NCBI RefSeq assembly: GCF_021130785.1
Contig: NC_060213.1
Span: forward strand, 98,014,501-98,078,500
Origin: Homalodisca vitripennis
Lineage: Eukaryota; Arthropoda; Insecta; Hemiptera; Cicadellidae
Direction of reading: 5' to 3'
DNA length: 64,000 nt
Shown here one piece after another: positions 25,742 to 37,600 of this stretch. A model generated the notes under the pieces. That model made no database searches. It was not told the DNA's origin and saw nothing but the letters and a program-made list of their open reading frames with translations. Numbering within the stretch: position 1 is the first letter of the stretch; each line of letters opens with the position of its first letter. The position numbers and the translations under genes are program-made.

Positions 25742-26551
25742 CCCTGGAGCAGGGATCTAAAAATCCTGTACTGACAGGCTATTTTTTGTCAGTTTACGAG
25801 CACTTATTGTAAATTATCTCTACACTTCAAATACAGTTTTTGTAATATTATTGTTTGTTTTAATCAATAATATATGTAGAATAATGAAACATACTAATAT
25901 ATATATAATTAATTGATATACATATTTTTCACAGTAGATGAAACTGAATAATTTAATTTACGTTATCATAGAGGGACCATGCATAGCAAACTAATATACA
26001 GTTGGAAAGTAATAATTCCAAAACATAAAAAAAATCTAGTTTCAGAAAATATATAGTTATATAGGGTTTGTACAACACAAAATTTGAATGAGAAGCTATT
26101 TACACCAACTTAGGCCTATTTCAAATGGGTTAGGTTCAAAACAATTCTTTCATACGCTTACTGGCAAAACACTGAAACTTAAATAAGTTGAAATAAAAAT
26201 AAACAATGATATGATAATATCTCGTCACTCACACAATCAAACAACTATGTTTTTCATTTTTCACGTAATTAATAATCAAATTTGCGAGAATTACAAGAAT
26301 TTGCGGTTATAATGCAAACGAGAACGGCTACTACAAAACATCACAATTAACATTTATAGGGGAGAATAAGAACAAAAAAAAGTGTTTTGTGCTGAGAAAG
26401 AACTCTTTGTTGTTTCAATGATACCTAAATATCATCACTAAACTTGATGTTAAATGTTATATAACAAATTAATCATTTGTTCAATTTTTAACGACTACCA
26501 CTACAGCGGCGGTCCGTGTCGTTCAAAACTGAATGACTGCCAGTTTCAGGG
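25742..26551. mobile_element. TTAA-flanked MITE, piggyBac-like
   Basis: CCCTGGAGC at 25742 and the inverted CAGGG ending at 26551 are each flanked by TTAA (25738..25741 and 26552..26555), the target duplication of piggyBac-type elements. The 810-bp interior is non-coding. The matching inverted repeat is only about 5 bp, so the call rests mostly on the TTAA boundaries. Confidence 0.42.
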
Positions 26552-26555
26552 TTAA

Positions 26556-28414
26556 TCGTATCTTAAAAATGAAACATCTTTAATAATTTTACGACTAAAA
26601 ATAAGATTGTACATGTTTTTGAAGTGTAACTTTGTACTTCTCTGGAGCCAAACTCAATATGGCCACCAGTATATAATATTTATTTGTATCGTTCATCGTC
26701 GGAATACGGAAAGAATGAGTGTATACCAATCTATGTGATTTGCATATTACAGAACTTTAGTTAAAGTTACCTATATCACAGTTAAATTCTCATATGGAAC
26801 AATCTTTAGTTTTTGATTAATTAGTTCACCTAAGACAGTTAACATACAAACTAAATGTACATCATATCTAACTCATACCCAATAGCTGCTTGATAATTCT
26901 GTGGCAAAGATTATAACTGCATTAGGGGATTTCTAGTTGTAAAATATACCACTATCTTTCTTTCATGTTTGTCCAAATTATGATAACACAACTTAAAATG
27001 CAAATATGACCTAAACATAAATGAAAAAGAAAAGCATTTCTTATATTTTGAACACTAAAGAATTAATATTATATTGAAATATAAATATTATTTTTAAACT
27101 GCATATTATATGAATACTATCAGCCTGAATAAATACCAACGATAACACAAGAATTCAATGCTGGTTTAGTTTACAAAATCTTATATAGACATTAGAATTA
27201 TCGTTAATATAGCCAAAAACTTTTAACGGAATTTGTTCTAAATTTACACATTTTATAGAAAGCAATTTTAAATAATACAAACTGTTCTAGTACCCTGAAG
27301 TCCAAATGAATCCTTCTGGCCTACAAGACTAACTTGAAAAATTATTCCTAAACACATTTACTAAGTCGATGTAACTAATAATGTGGAAAGTATGTGAACA
27401 AAAAAGTGTTGTTAAACACAAATTAGTTGCACACGATTCATTGTTTTGATATTAGCTGCAAAATTTACAATCTTAACAACCACATTTTTTAAAGAAACAA
27501 TTTTGTGTGGAATGAGAATTGAAAAGGAAAAGTATTATAGTATAAAAACATGTTATACTTAACCAAACAAAACTAAAGCAATAAAAATTATAGCTAATGT
27601 CTTTTAAACATATAAATATCTTTTTAAAACAAATTAAATACCTACATCTTTATAATTTGTTACATTAAACAAATATTAAACTACAGCAAAACCTTGAAAA
27701 ATAAAATAAAAATAGTCATGGAATGTAGATACAAAGTGAAAGGACATTGACTGTTACTGGTGTTCCAAATATATTTTATATAACAATACGAAACTAAAAT
27801 AGGTGGTATGATCCTTTAAATAATTTCTAAATTTCATTTATTTACTTTACTTGATATTAATTTAGTTTACACTGGTTTATATGCATCCAGATTTTACATA
27901 ATTATTACATCTACATCAAGGATGTGACAGCACCGAAACAAAATATAACTTTGAAAATAAATAATTTGGTTGAGTTTAATTTTAAGTACAATAAGAAAAA
28001 TAGTTTTATTCTATAAATAAAAATATTTATAGTTTAAGTTACAGCTTCACGTATTACTTAAACTCTGTTTCAACTAAGTTATTATATGTATCGCTAATAA
28101 TTTATTTTCACAATAAATCATTTAACTTGAGCAAAATAAAAAAATACTGTAAAGAAATTGAATTTAATACACATTTACTCATGTGGTGTAGTATGGTCGA
28201 GTACAAATAGAATAATTACCGATGTATTACCCTTAGTCTGACTTAAAACTAAACCATTTTTTGACATCACAAGTGTCAGAGTTTGACTCTGTTTTACAAT
28301 AATTATTCACGTAAATCAACCGTACATGAATCAGCAAAAGAAAAACAATTTAAACAAGATAGTGACATTTGAAACATCTGAGCATTTAAGTTATTTATAC
28401 ATCAATGAAACCTC
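26556..28414. other. 3' flank of the 27 kDa-like gene
   Basis: AT-rich DNA downstream of the stop codon of the minus-strand gene. Several AATAAA-like signals occur on the minus strand below 28110, so the polyadenylation site cannot be fixed. Confidence 0.4.
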
Positions 28415-28628
28415 TTAGTGGAATTTAGTCAATAGTAAGGCAGCTGCTACGAACGCTAGAACACTATTGACGGTTGTCAGACCTGCGCGACTGGTCGATC
28501 GTTCATACTGGTGGCACGGTGTCACCTTACGCACATAGGACATCAGGCTGTTGACGATGTTGGCTGGTGTCGGGTCCGTACACTTCTCCAGGTGACCCAC
28601 AATGCACTGCTGTGCTTTCGTCACATCT
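28415..28628 (-). CDS. Exon 6: residues 224-294, C-terminal tail and stop
   Basis: The acceptor is TTTCAG before 28628; the first base completes glycine 224. The exon carries the family block with C232 and C240, then C262, a short Ser/Thr/Arg/Ala/Gly stretch and a hydrophobic tail ending at TAA. The tail looks like a GPI-anchor signal; a simple C-terminal membrane helix is the alternative. The preceding intron is about 7.2 kb and loaded with transposons. Confidence 0.87.
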
Positions 28629-31600
28629 CTGAAACAGATTACTTTGAAATGAGCACACCTACCTACCGTACTGAATATGGAGCAACCAAATGTGATAAAC
28701 AGAACAGATAAGGTTGTAAAAACCACAAAAAAAGCTTGGAAGCAAAAATAAATTATATGGAATCAAAGCAAATATTGCAAAGAAAACACAATAAGGATTA
28801 TAAGAAAATACAAGCTAGAATTTAGTGCAAAATAAGTGGAGAGGATAGAAGGCTATAATAAGATCTTAATTATTGTAGCCCTTTTATCTAACATTATTTT
28901 TAGCTCTGATTAGTATCCTGGACAATCTTCTGGAAATCTTCACCTTCCTTGTCATGTATCAACTCAAGACTATCTTGTTTGCAGATGACTCAATGTTAGT
29001 AGCAACCAAACAAGATTTAATTTCAGCTCAGAATTTAATAGAGATTAGTTTTAAGGAAGATGCGAAGTGGTTTAAAACCAACTGTATGGCATTAAATGTT
29101 AATAAAACTCAACACCTTATTCTTATTGGTCATGAAAAATTAAACATACTATGCTTTTTTTTAGTTATATTTCATATGGTATCAAGCTTTAGATAGTCTA
29201 ACGATTATGACGTTGTTAACTTGTAATTTTTGTCTACTTATGTGACATTAGAGATAACGACCTCAAGTACTCAATCAGAGATATGAAAAATACTTACAAT
29301 GTCAGAAATAAGTTAATGCTGGATGTACCTTACCATAGATTAAGCAGAACACAAAATTGCTTTCCTGTTACTGGAATAAAGTTTTTTAATAGGCTACCAG
29401 TTTCAATCCAAGAGTTACCACAAGCAGTATTAAAAAAAAAACTGTTAAGCATTTGTTATTAGAAAATCACATCAACAATATGCGAATATTTTGAGAACAA
29501 CGGCCAATTGAGAATAATGCCTGCTTGATTTCATCTTGTTGAATTTCATATTTACACATTTTAATGTCAATTTTTTATTTTAACGTTTATGTTGAATTAA
29601 TTATATTTTTTTTATTTTTATTTTATTTCTTAATTTTAATTATAATTGTTGGTTTAAATGTCAAATGACCCGGTTTAATTCATGTAATATTGTTTAATGG
29701 CACAATAAAATAATTTATGGTTAGTAGGGCGATTTCCATTGCTAGAAAGTCTTCTCGCAGCCATCTGATTTTCATGTCAGCATCCTGTCTGTGGTCAGTC
29801 ATCATCTTAAAATCTTGGCTAAAAGTCTTTGTGAGGCGCATGATTTTGATTTAAGTAATCATTACTCCTACTACTGAGTAGGACTAAGTCACATTCCTAA
29901 GTGTTACAAAGCCAGAAGTGCGATTTAAACTATTTCATCTTCACAATGTTTACTGAGTGTCACTAACCCTTTCATGTCAACCCAGCAGGGATCACTTCTG
30001 GCTGAAAGATTCAACCTTTCAGTTGAACCTACCACTGGACCAGTGGCGTCGCAAAGGGGGGGCGGCGGGGGCGGGCCGGTTACAAACAAACAAAAAATAA
30101 ATCGCTAGCACAAAAATTTCTTTTTCGGGGATTCCTCCACTAGCACTAATTCTGTATAATTCTCAGCTCTGTATAATTCGGGGATTCCAGCAAAAGAGCC
30201 TGACGTCATAGGGGATTCCCCGTCCCATACTCGCGGTCTTTGACGTTTCAGTTGCAACATTTCTCATTTGTTTCGTGAAGTGTGTTGTGTTTGGTTGGCG
30301 TGAATTGTTAAACGTGTATTATTCTATAGTGATAATAGAAAGAAAAAACCTCATGTCTGCAGTGTGCAATTACACTTTTTTATGTTATATTTTCTTCTGG
30401 TATGATGTTCTTCGGGAAATAAATGCTGCACAGATTGCATCGCAAAGTAAAGGCTTGACTGTTGTTCAAACTGCTACAAAAATAGAGGTACTTCGTTTTT
30501 ATATCGAAGAAAAACGGGATCACATCGTGGAAGAGGCAATAGACATTTCAACAACAAAATCAGAAGACTACGATATTCCAACAAAAAAACGACTTCAGCA
30601 TAAATAACAGATGGTTGGTGAGATGGCCAGCGATGCAGAACACTGAAAGAGGGACTTCAAAAATATATGTTGGAATGTCTTGACCAATTCAGAGTTGAAC
30701 TTCAAACAAGATCGAAGTCTTCAATATGTAGCTTCATTGTTCGAGATTGTACAAACTAATGCTTTGCTTTTGGCGAATACTGAAGAACTGAAATTAGTTA
30801 CATCTAAATTTACTGGTTTTTATGATGAGGTCTCAGAAACCGAATTACTTTTGGAGATACCAAGACTGCGAAGACACTTAAAAGCCGCTAATGTTAAGGT
30901 TACTGATTGGGTGTCTCTAGATTTTTTAAAGTTTATTGTAGAATGGGATTTTACAGAATCTCTTCCTAATCTTATGATTACACTGAAATTGTTAATGACG
31001 GTTTGCGTGTCCGTAGCTTCGTGTGAGAGGAGTTTCAGTAGATTAAAATTAATAAAAAACTATTCGCAGGCAATAATGACCCAATCGCGGCTTAGCAATC
31101 TTGGTATATTAGCCATCGAACACGAGGCAATACCAAATATAAATTTCGATGAAATTATTATTGCTGAGTTTGCAGCTGTCAAAGCTAGAAAGAAGAAATT
31201 TTAATTGTATAACAATTCCTTTTCTGTCTTAATTATTATTGTTTGCTATTTCTTCAATATTATAAATAATAAATGATCCATGACCTTTATCACATAAAAT
31301 TTATTGCTTTTTACTTTCGATGGGGTGACACTACCAACTTCCGCACCGCCACCTAAGGTAGCTACGCCACTGCACTAGACATAGCAAAAACCTATGTGTC
31401 ACTTAATTCTGGCCAAACTTATGATGTCCAAGAGCGGCACATCACTAATCGCAAATATCCAGATTTTGGGGTTCAAGGGCAATTCGATAGGTCTACTCTA
31501 CTGCAGGAGATGACTGTTGGAGTTGGTGGGGTTTGTTCCCTAACCTCAGAGGTTCTTGCTAGCCTCAACAAGGGTCTGCCACCCCCTGCCTACTTTGACT

Positions 31601-34600
31601 GGAGAGGCTGGTTCAGAGCTGATCTCCCCTTCTTCCGGGGAGGCATGACTTTGAGATTTAGTGCCCTAATTCTTACTCATGGACCTCGATAGGAGGCGGC
31701 CCCTATCCTCTAACCTTACCCATCCTGAATATCCTGTCACTCCGGAAGCAGCTCTAAGGTTCTTATACAGTAAACAGTAAAGCTCTGGTCAAACACTGGG
31801 AAAAGAGGATAAGAAATATTAATTGGGAGTAGAGTCTCAGGATTAAGACTATCCAAAATACTTATCTCTCCTTACGTTAAAGAGTGGTCAGCTTTCTTAG
31901 ATCAGAATAAGGAGGATATAAGACTAATATTAGGAATGTAGACAGGACATGGCCCCCTAAGGAAACATTTTATGAGGGTAGGCCTTAGCCAGACTAACGA
32001 GTGTATACTCTGTGGAGAAGAGGAGGAATGAGCAGAACATATTTGGTTAGATTGTCCTGCCATCTTAGAAACTCTGAATAAATTCCTGGGAGCATATCTC
32101 CTCAGCCCCAAGGAAATCAGAGAACAGGAGCCCCCAAATCTGATTGGTTTTTGCAAAAGCCTCGGACTTTGAGGACACAAAATTAAAGTAAGGGAAGCAA
32201 AGGTCCTTTTAGGACTAAGCGCGGGGACAATCTGTCCGTTTCCCTCAGGAAGGAAAAAAAAGGTTCTTATAGGACTAATTGCAATGTATAAGTTTCTTGT
32301 CCTAAGAGAAAAAAAACAAAAAAAGGGAAAAAAAACAAGGGTCATGTCACAAACATTTTCACCCTTGCATCCATGTAATAATTGTTTTGAGTGATTTTAA
32401 CATGGATACACTTCTAGTTGCTAGTTGTTTAATTAAACAGCTCTTTGTTTTTAATTTGCTACCAATAATAAAACTCTGTTACATATCTGAATAAAAAAAA
32501 ATTTTGAATTTGAATTTGATATCAGTTGAAAAAAATCAACAACCAAACAAATGTCTATTACAAACAAAATGTTTTATTTAACTTGACATTAGTTTACTGT
32601 TACTTTCCAAAAATTAAATATATAGCTTTTTTAATGGTTTATGAAAGTTGCTCACCTTTTATAAAGACCTGTAGAGGGTTAAATAGATACACATTTTATT
32701 TGGCCTATGTATAGTAAAAAAACTTTTATTAACGTAAAATATAAGTTTGTCAAACTTTTTTGGAATACATACAAAAATATTTGTGAAACTTGTACTTATT
32801 TATTTAATGAACAAATTGTAAACATAAGTTAAAAACCTCAATAACACAGAGAGATAAGTGCAGTGAGAAATAAACATAGGAGGATGTGAATCATGTGATA
32901 AGCAGCTGTCAGCATGGCATTTTGTATTTGTTTATTCAGAGACAACAAAAATCAATAATACTGAGCGTAGATATAGATAGTGCTAGAAGATATAGTTCTG
33001 CATCTAACAAACAATATTACTACTCCAAGTTTGGATTCTGGCTCCTAGACTGCAGCAGTTTATGGGTTTGCATAATGGTAATATTATTATACCAATTACA
33101 TGGTATACTTTAGATAAAAATAAAAAAAATTAATAAATAAAATTTTATTTTAGAATTGTAAATGGATAGGGAATAAAAAATAGTAAATTTATATTGTAAT
33201 CCAGCGGCAGGCACGACGCGCTTGGAATCTGGTCTAGACCTGACTTGATGGCAGTGAATGCTAAACAATAGTCTACAGTGGACTCAATCTTTTGTTAGGC
33301 GGCGAACCTGCGTTGAGAGAGATTCAAACAGGCCTGCAGGAACAGGAGCGTAGTCGGTGCAGGCCGAGAAAACACGCTCTGCTTCCATTCCGAGTTGAGA
33401 AGCGATAGAGTAAAGTCTTTAGTGCGAGTTTAAAAGTAGTGTCGGGCGTAGGATCCGTTGGTATAGATTATTTTAATACCAAACTCCAAGACCTTCACGA
33501 CCAAAGAGCTAAGTACTTTTGACTGAATTATTAAATTTTTTCTAAATTTGAAATTTGAAAATTTAAGAAGTGAATTAATTTGAAATTGGAATTGAAATTT
33601 GAAATTAACGATCAAATTCTGTTGAGTGTGGACTAATATATATCTAAATTGTAAAGGAGTTATTTATTTAAAGTCAAACGTAAAAATTTAATTGAAATTA
33701 TAGGGATTCTAGTTAAAATTAAGAGCTGCAGGTGCTGCACCATATCCTGTAGGAACTTGTGAAAAATTCCTGTTGAGAACTGTTTAGATTTGTTTGAGAA
33801 TTTTATTTTAAAGAAGTTTATAATTTTTATTTTATTAGTTTTGAGAAGAAGCCTATTTATTTTATTTCATACAAATTTATTCAAGATTATTATTTTATTT
33901 TATATTTTATACACACGTATTTGGAGGACAGTGAGTCCATGTTAAATCGAAAGTGCCTTGCCTAAGGAAGTAGTAATTTTAAACTATTGTGCAAAACATT
34001 TCATTGGTGGAATACAAGGTTAATAATTGAAATTTGGATTGATTTAATAAACCTGAATATTTCTAAAAAGGTGCAGTTTTAATTTCCACCAGTATCTACT
34101 TAAATCTTATGAGTTCGAGAATATTTAAGGTCATCATAATAAAAACAAAAAATTTTGTATATTAACATTTAGTATACAAATATAGTGCTTTATGAGCATC
34201 CTTGAAATAATTTTTGGGCGCTATACAGCGCCATATGAGCGGAAAAGGTTAAGGCATATGAGCCATGGAACGCCAGAGTTATGAGTGCTGCATGAGTTTC
34301 ACGAGAGTACATGACAAGTCTATATGATCAGAGAAGGTGAAAAGTTGCAGTTGATTGTTGAGAGCAGCTATTTACAAAGTACATAATTATATAGAAGTGG
34401 TGGACTACAGCATTTCACAGTTTAATTGACAGATTAGAACTTAGAGAGAGTCCAAATCTCCGCCTGCATGATTGGACTCTGCTTTCTTTGTTCATATGTA
34501 TGAGAGGAAGGTAACATTTGGATGTTCATAAAACTAAAGTTCACCAAATGTAGATGAGGAAGCAAAGGGTGAATTCATCCCTAGCAAGCATCAAAATTTG

Positions 34601-37600
34601 GACCAAGCAAAATAGATATAAGGGTTTCAGAGAAAAGGTCAGATAGAGCCTTACTTAATCCAAATCAATACTTTAAATGAGGATGGGATTAGCCTGTATT
34701 ATGTAAAGGCTCATAAAAAGGGATTGTCGGCAGCTGAATGGAATATTCTCCGCAAAAATTACAAGTGTAAGTCTGCTCTAACTATGGCAAGTGACGTGCT
34801 TCTGTGAACAAACTTGAGAAAGAGAGTTCATGGATCAATTACAAGTTTGGAAAAAGCCAGCTTAGACTAAAAGAGAAAGACCAAAAATTAAAAGGGACAA
34901 CCCCAGAAAGGAGGATAAGAGGAAACAGAAGCCTACAGCATCACAAGAAGTAGTTGGTGCTCAAGGGATGAAAGTTGAAGAATAGTATACCCCAGCAAAA
35001 CCTGAGTTAGGCAGGTCAACTAAAAAAAGTGGATATGGATATTCCTAAGGAAAATGCTCATAGTAAAGTTACCAGTGGTCTTTTCCAAAGGGAGAAAGGG
35101 TGGAACAGCACATAAACCAAGTAAGAAGGATGACAGGAATATACCACCTGGAGGAAGTGACAAAAAGTATCACAAAAACCACATCTGATACAGATAAACC
35201 ATTATTTGTGGAATTGTCTTCATGAAACCTTTGATTTTGAAAGGACCTGTTCCAAAAATAGGAATTTCATTGGGAACCAGTTGCTGTTACAAACTACAAC
35301 TAGTTTAAGATTATTTTCAACTGTTCCAAGAATTTTTAATATAATTCATACATTTAAAAAACTTTTATTTCTGTTATAAATGAATCTTATAGTCTTAACA
35401 CATTGCTCTTACGCTTCCAGTGCAGTACTAAAGTGGACTGGACTTCCTTGCTTATGACTGTACCTCGACAGACTTGAGAATCATATATTTATTAAGCTCA
35501 AACTGTAAGGTTCTTAATTCTGGCATACCATACTGGTTGATTTGTTTACTTAACCCTGTTCACCTTTGTGTTATTGTAGAGATCCACTTCGGGAAAGAAC
35601 CAGATTCCAGCTTCAAAACTAATTGTAATGTTTGTAACTTTTTAACAACTGAAAATGTTCGTAACAATATCGTTATGTATTAAAATCATACACTGACAAA
35701 TATCAATGTTGAAGAGAGAAAAATAACTAAGTTAATAATTTTGTAATTAATCCGAAGGTATACTGAAAACTTTGACAATTTAGATTGATGCTTAGTAATA
35801 GAATCTAAGCCAAACTCACCCGCACTCTGTCTGACCCAGCCTGAACTGCGGCAGATCGTTCTGGTTATCCGTCGCCTCCTGAGGGATGTAATGGGAAAAG
35901 GTGGAGTTTAAACACTCTTGAATCTTCTCTTCATTGCTCATCAGGCACTCAGGGCCACCTTCTGCGATGAACACTACACAACACAACTTACATGAGCCTT
36001 TAAAACAAGATCTACTGCTGCACAGTGTTTAAAAAAAAACATATATATACACTACTTTGAATAAACTTGTTCAATGAAGAAAAGTTCAGTCAAGTATCAT
36101 ATTTCAAAACACATTTAGAAGGCGAAGTTATCAAACAAGTCTTCTCTATAACTTAATCTCTAACAATTAAGACTCAAAATGCCCTCATTTAAAAAATTTA
36201 AACTGATACTAACTTAACTAAACTGATAAACTTAATTCCTGCCAACTACAAGTTATTCTACACATTTTCATATTACAATATTTAATCATGGAGAATACAT
36301 ATTTTTTATATAGAGAAGGTATGTTACTCATTTTCTAATCTCTAAAAAATATTGATTTGTTCAGCCAATATTGCATTGCATTGCCTGATAGACTATGCTA
36401 AGATCTAAAAATTGTTCACCAATAACTCCGTTTTGATGCTGAGAAATGTGAATTTGTGTCCACCCAGACGATAACATTGCATGTCTTCTCTGTACAAGAA
36501 GTATATATCTATCTTTGACTTCTGATTGAAAAAAATCAATTCATGAAAACTTCAATAGTACAAATCACATTCCAACGTTAGTTCAAATCTGTACTGTACA
36601 ATACAGTATGTGCTCTGTGTTACTTTGTAACTTGGTTTCATACGAGTATAGTCTGTTTTTGTTCAAATGATGTTTCAAATATAGATACTCCTGATATCCA
36701 TTCTTGGAAACGTATGGCAGCTCTGAGATATAAACCTAAAGACAGTACATTTTTGGAAGTAATGACACTGAAAATTGTAAAAATCGGAAAGTGTGCACAG
36801 CTGAATTGACTACGATTGAATTTTCTAAGTGTTAATAGTTACACAATCATCAATGGCAACCAATCAACTCTAAACACAAGATATTTCAATCTCAATCATA
36901 TTTGTTGCTAATTTCTATGATCACTTTTGATCTCTTACAACACAGAATAAAATGAACTCTTCTAAGTGTAAATTGTTTCTTTGAGGTTTCATATCATAAA
37001 AGGGATTGTTGAAAACTTAAAGTAAATACAGAAACGATTATCTGATTGGCTCCTCAAAAAATAATGTTTACGTATCTAGCTTACACGGAACGTATCTTGA
37101 GAAATTAATGCTGCTAGAGTGGTGACAAAAGTTTCATATTGACAGTAATCACTCTAGGGATAAAATTGATTCTGAACACTGGACAAATGAAAAATATTGA
37201 AATGTTGAAAATCAACCAATACTCACAGGCTATGTGTCTGCCTTCCTTGAAGCAAACGAATTTGATGAGAGAGTCCAGCATGTCTATGAAGGTCTGCTTC
37301 GAGCCACGTTCATCAGGACTCAGGCATGGCTCTAAAGTCTCTGTGAAGTTCGTAACACAATCTCGGAACTGGTGTGATCTCCTACCGGACAAGAAGGGGT
37401 GAATAAGAATTAATTCTGAACGTACATTCCTTTAAAATATCTTAAAATACCATTATTTAACAAAATGTTCACTACAATGATGACTCTTGCATGTAAAACA
37501 TTACATGAGATTTAACATGAACATGTTATTTTATTGTTTTTAAACTTTAAGGTAAAATACACCATTGCTAGATGGATACACTAAAGGTTGTGTACATGTA

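Noticed and set aside
35961..35964. CGCAG as the acceptor of exon 5
   Set aside because: Joining here creates a stop codon with the last base of exon 4; the TGTAG acceptor 12 bp upstream keeps the frame and the family sequence.
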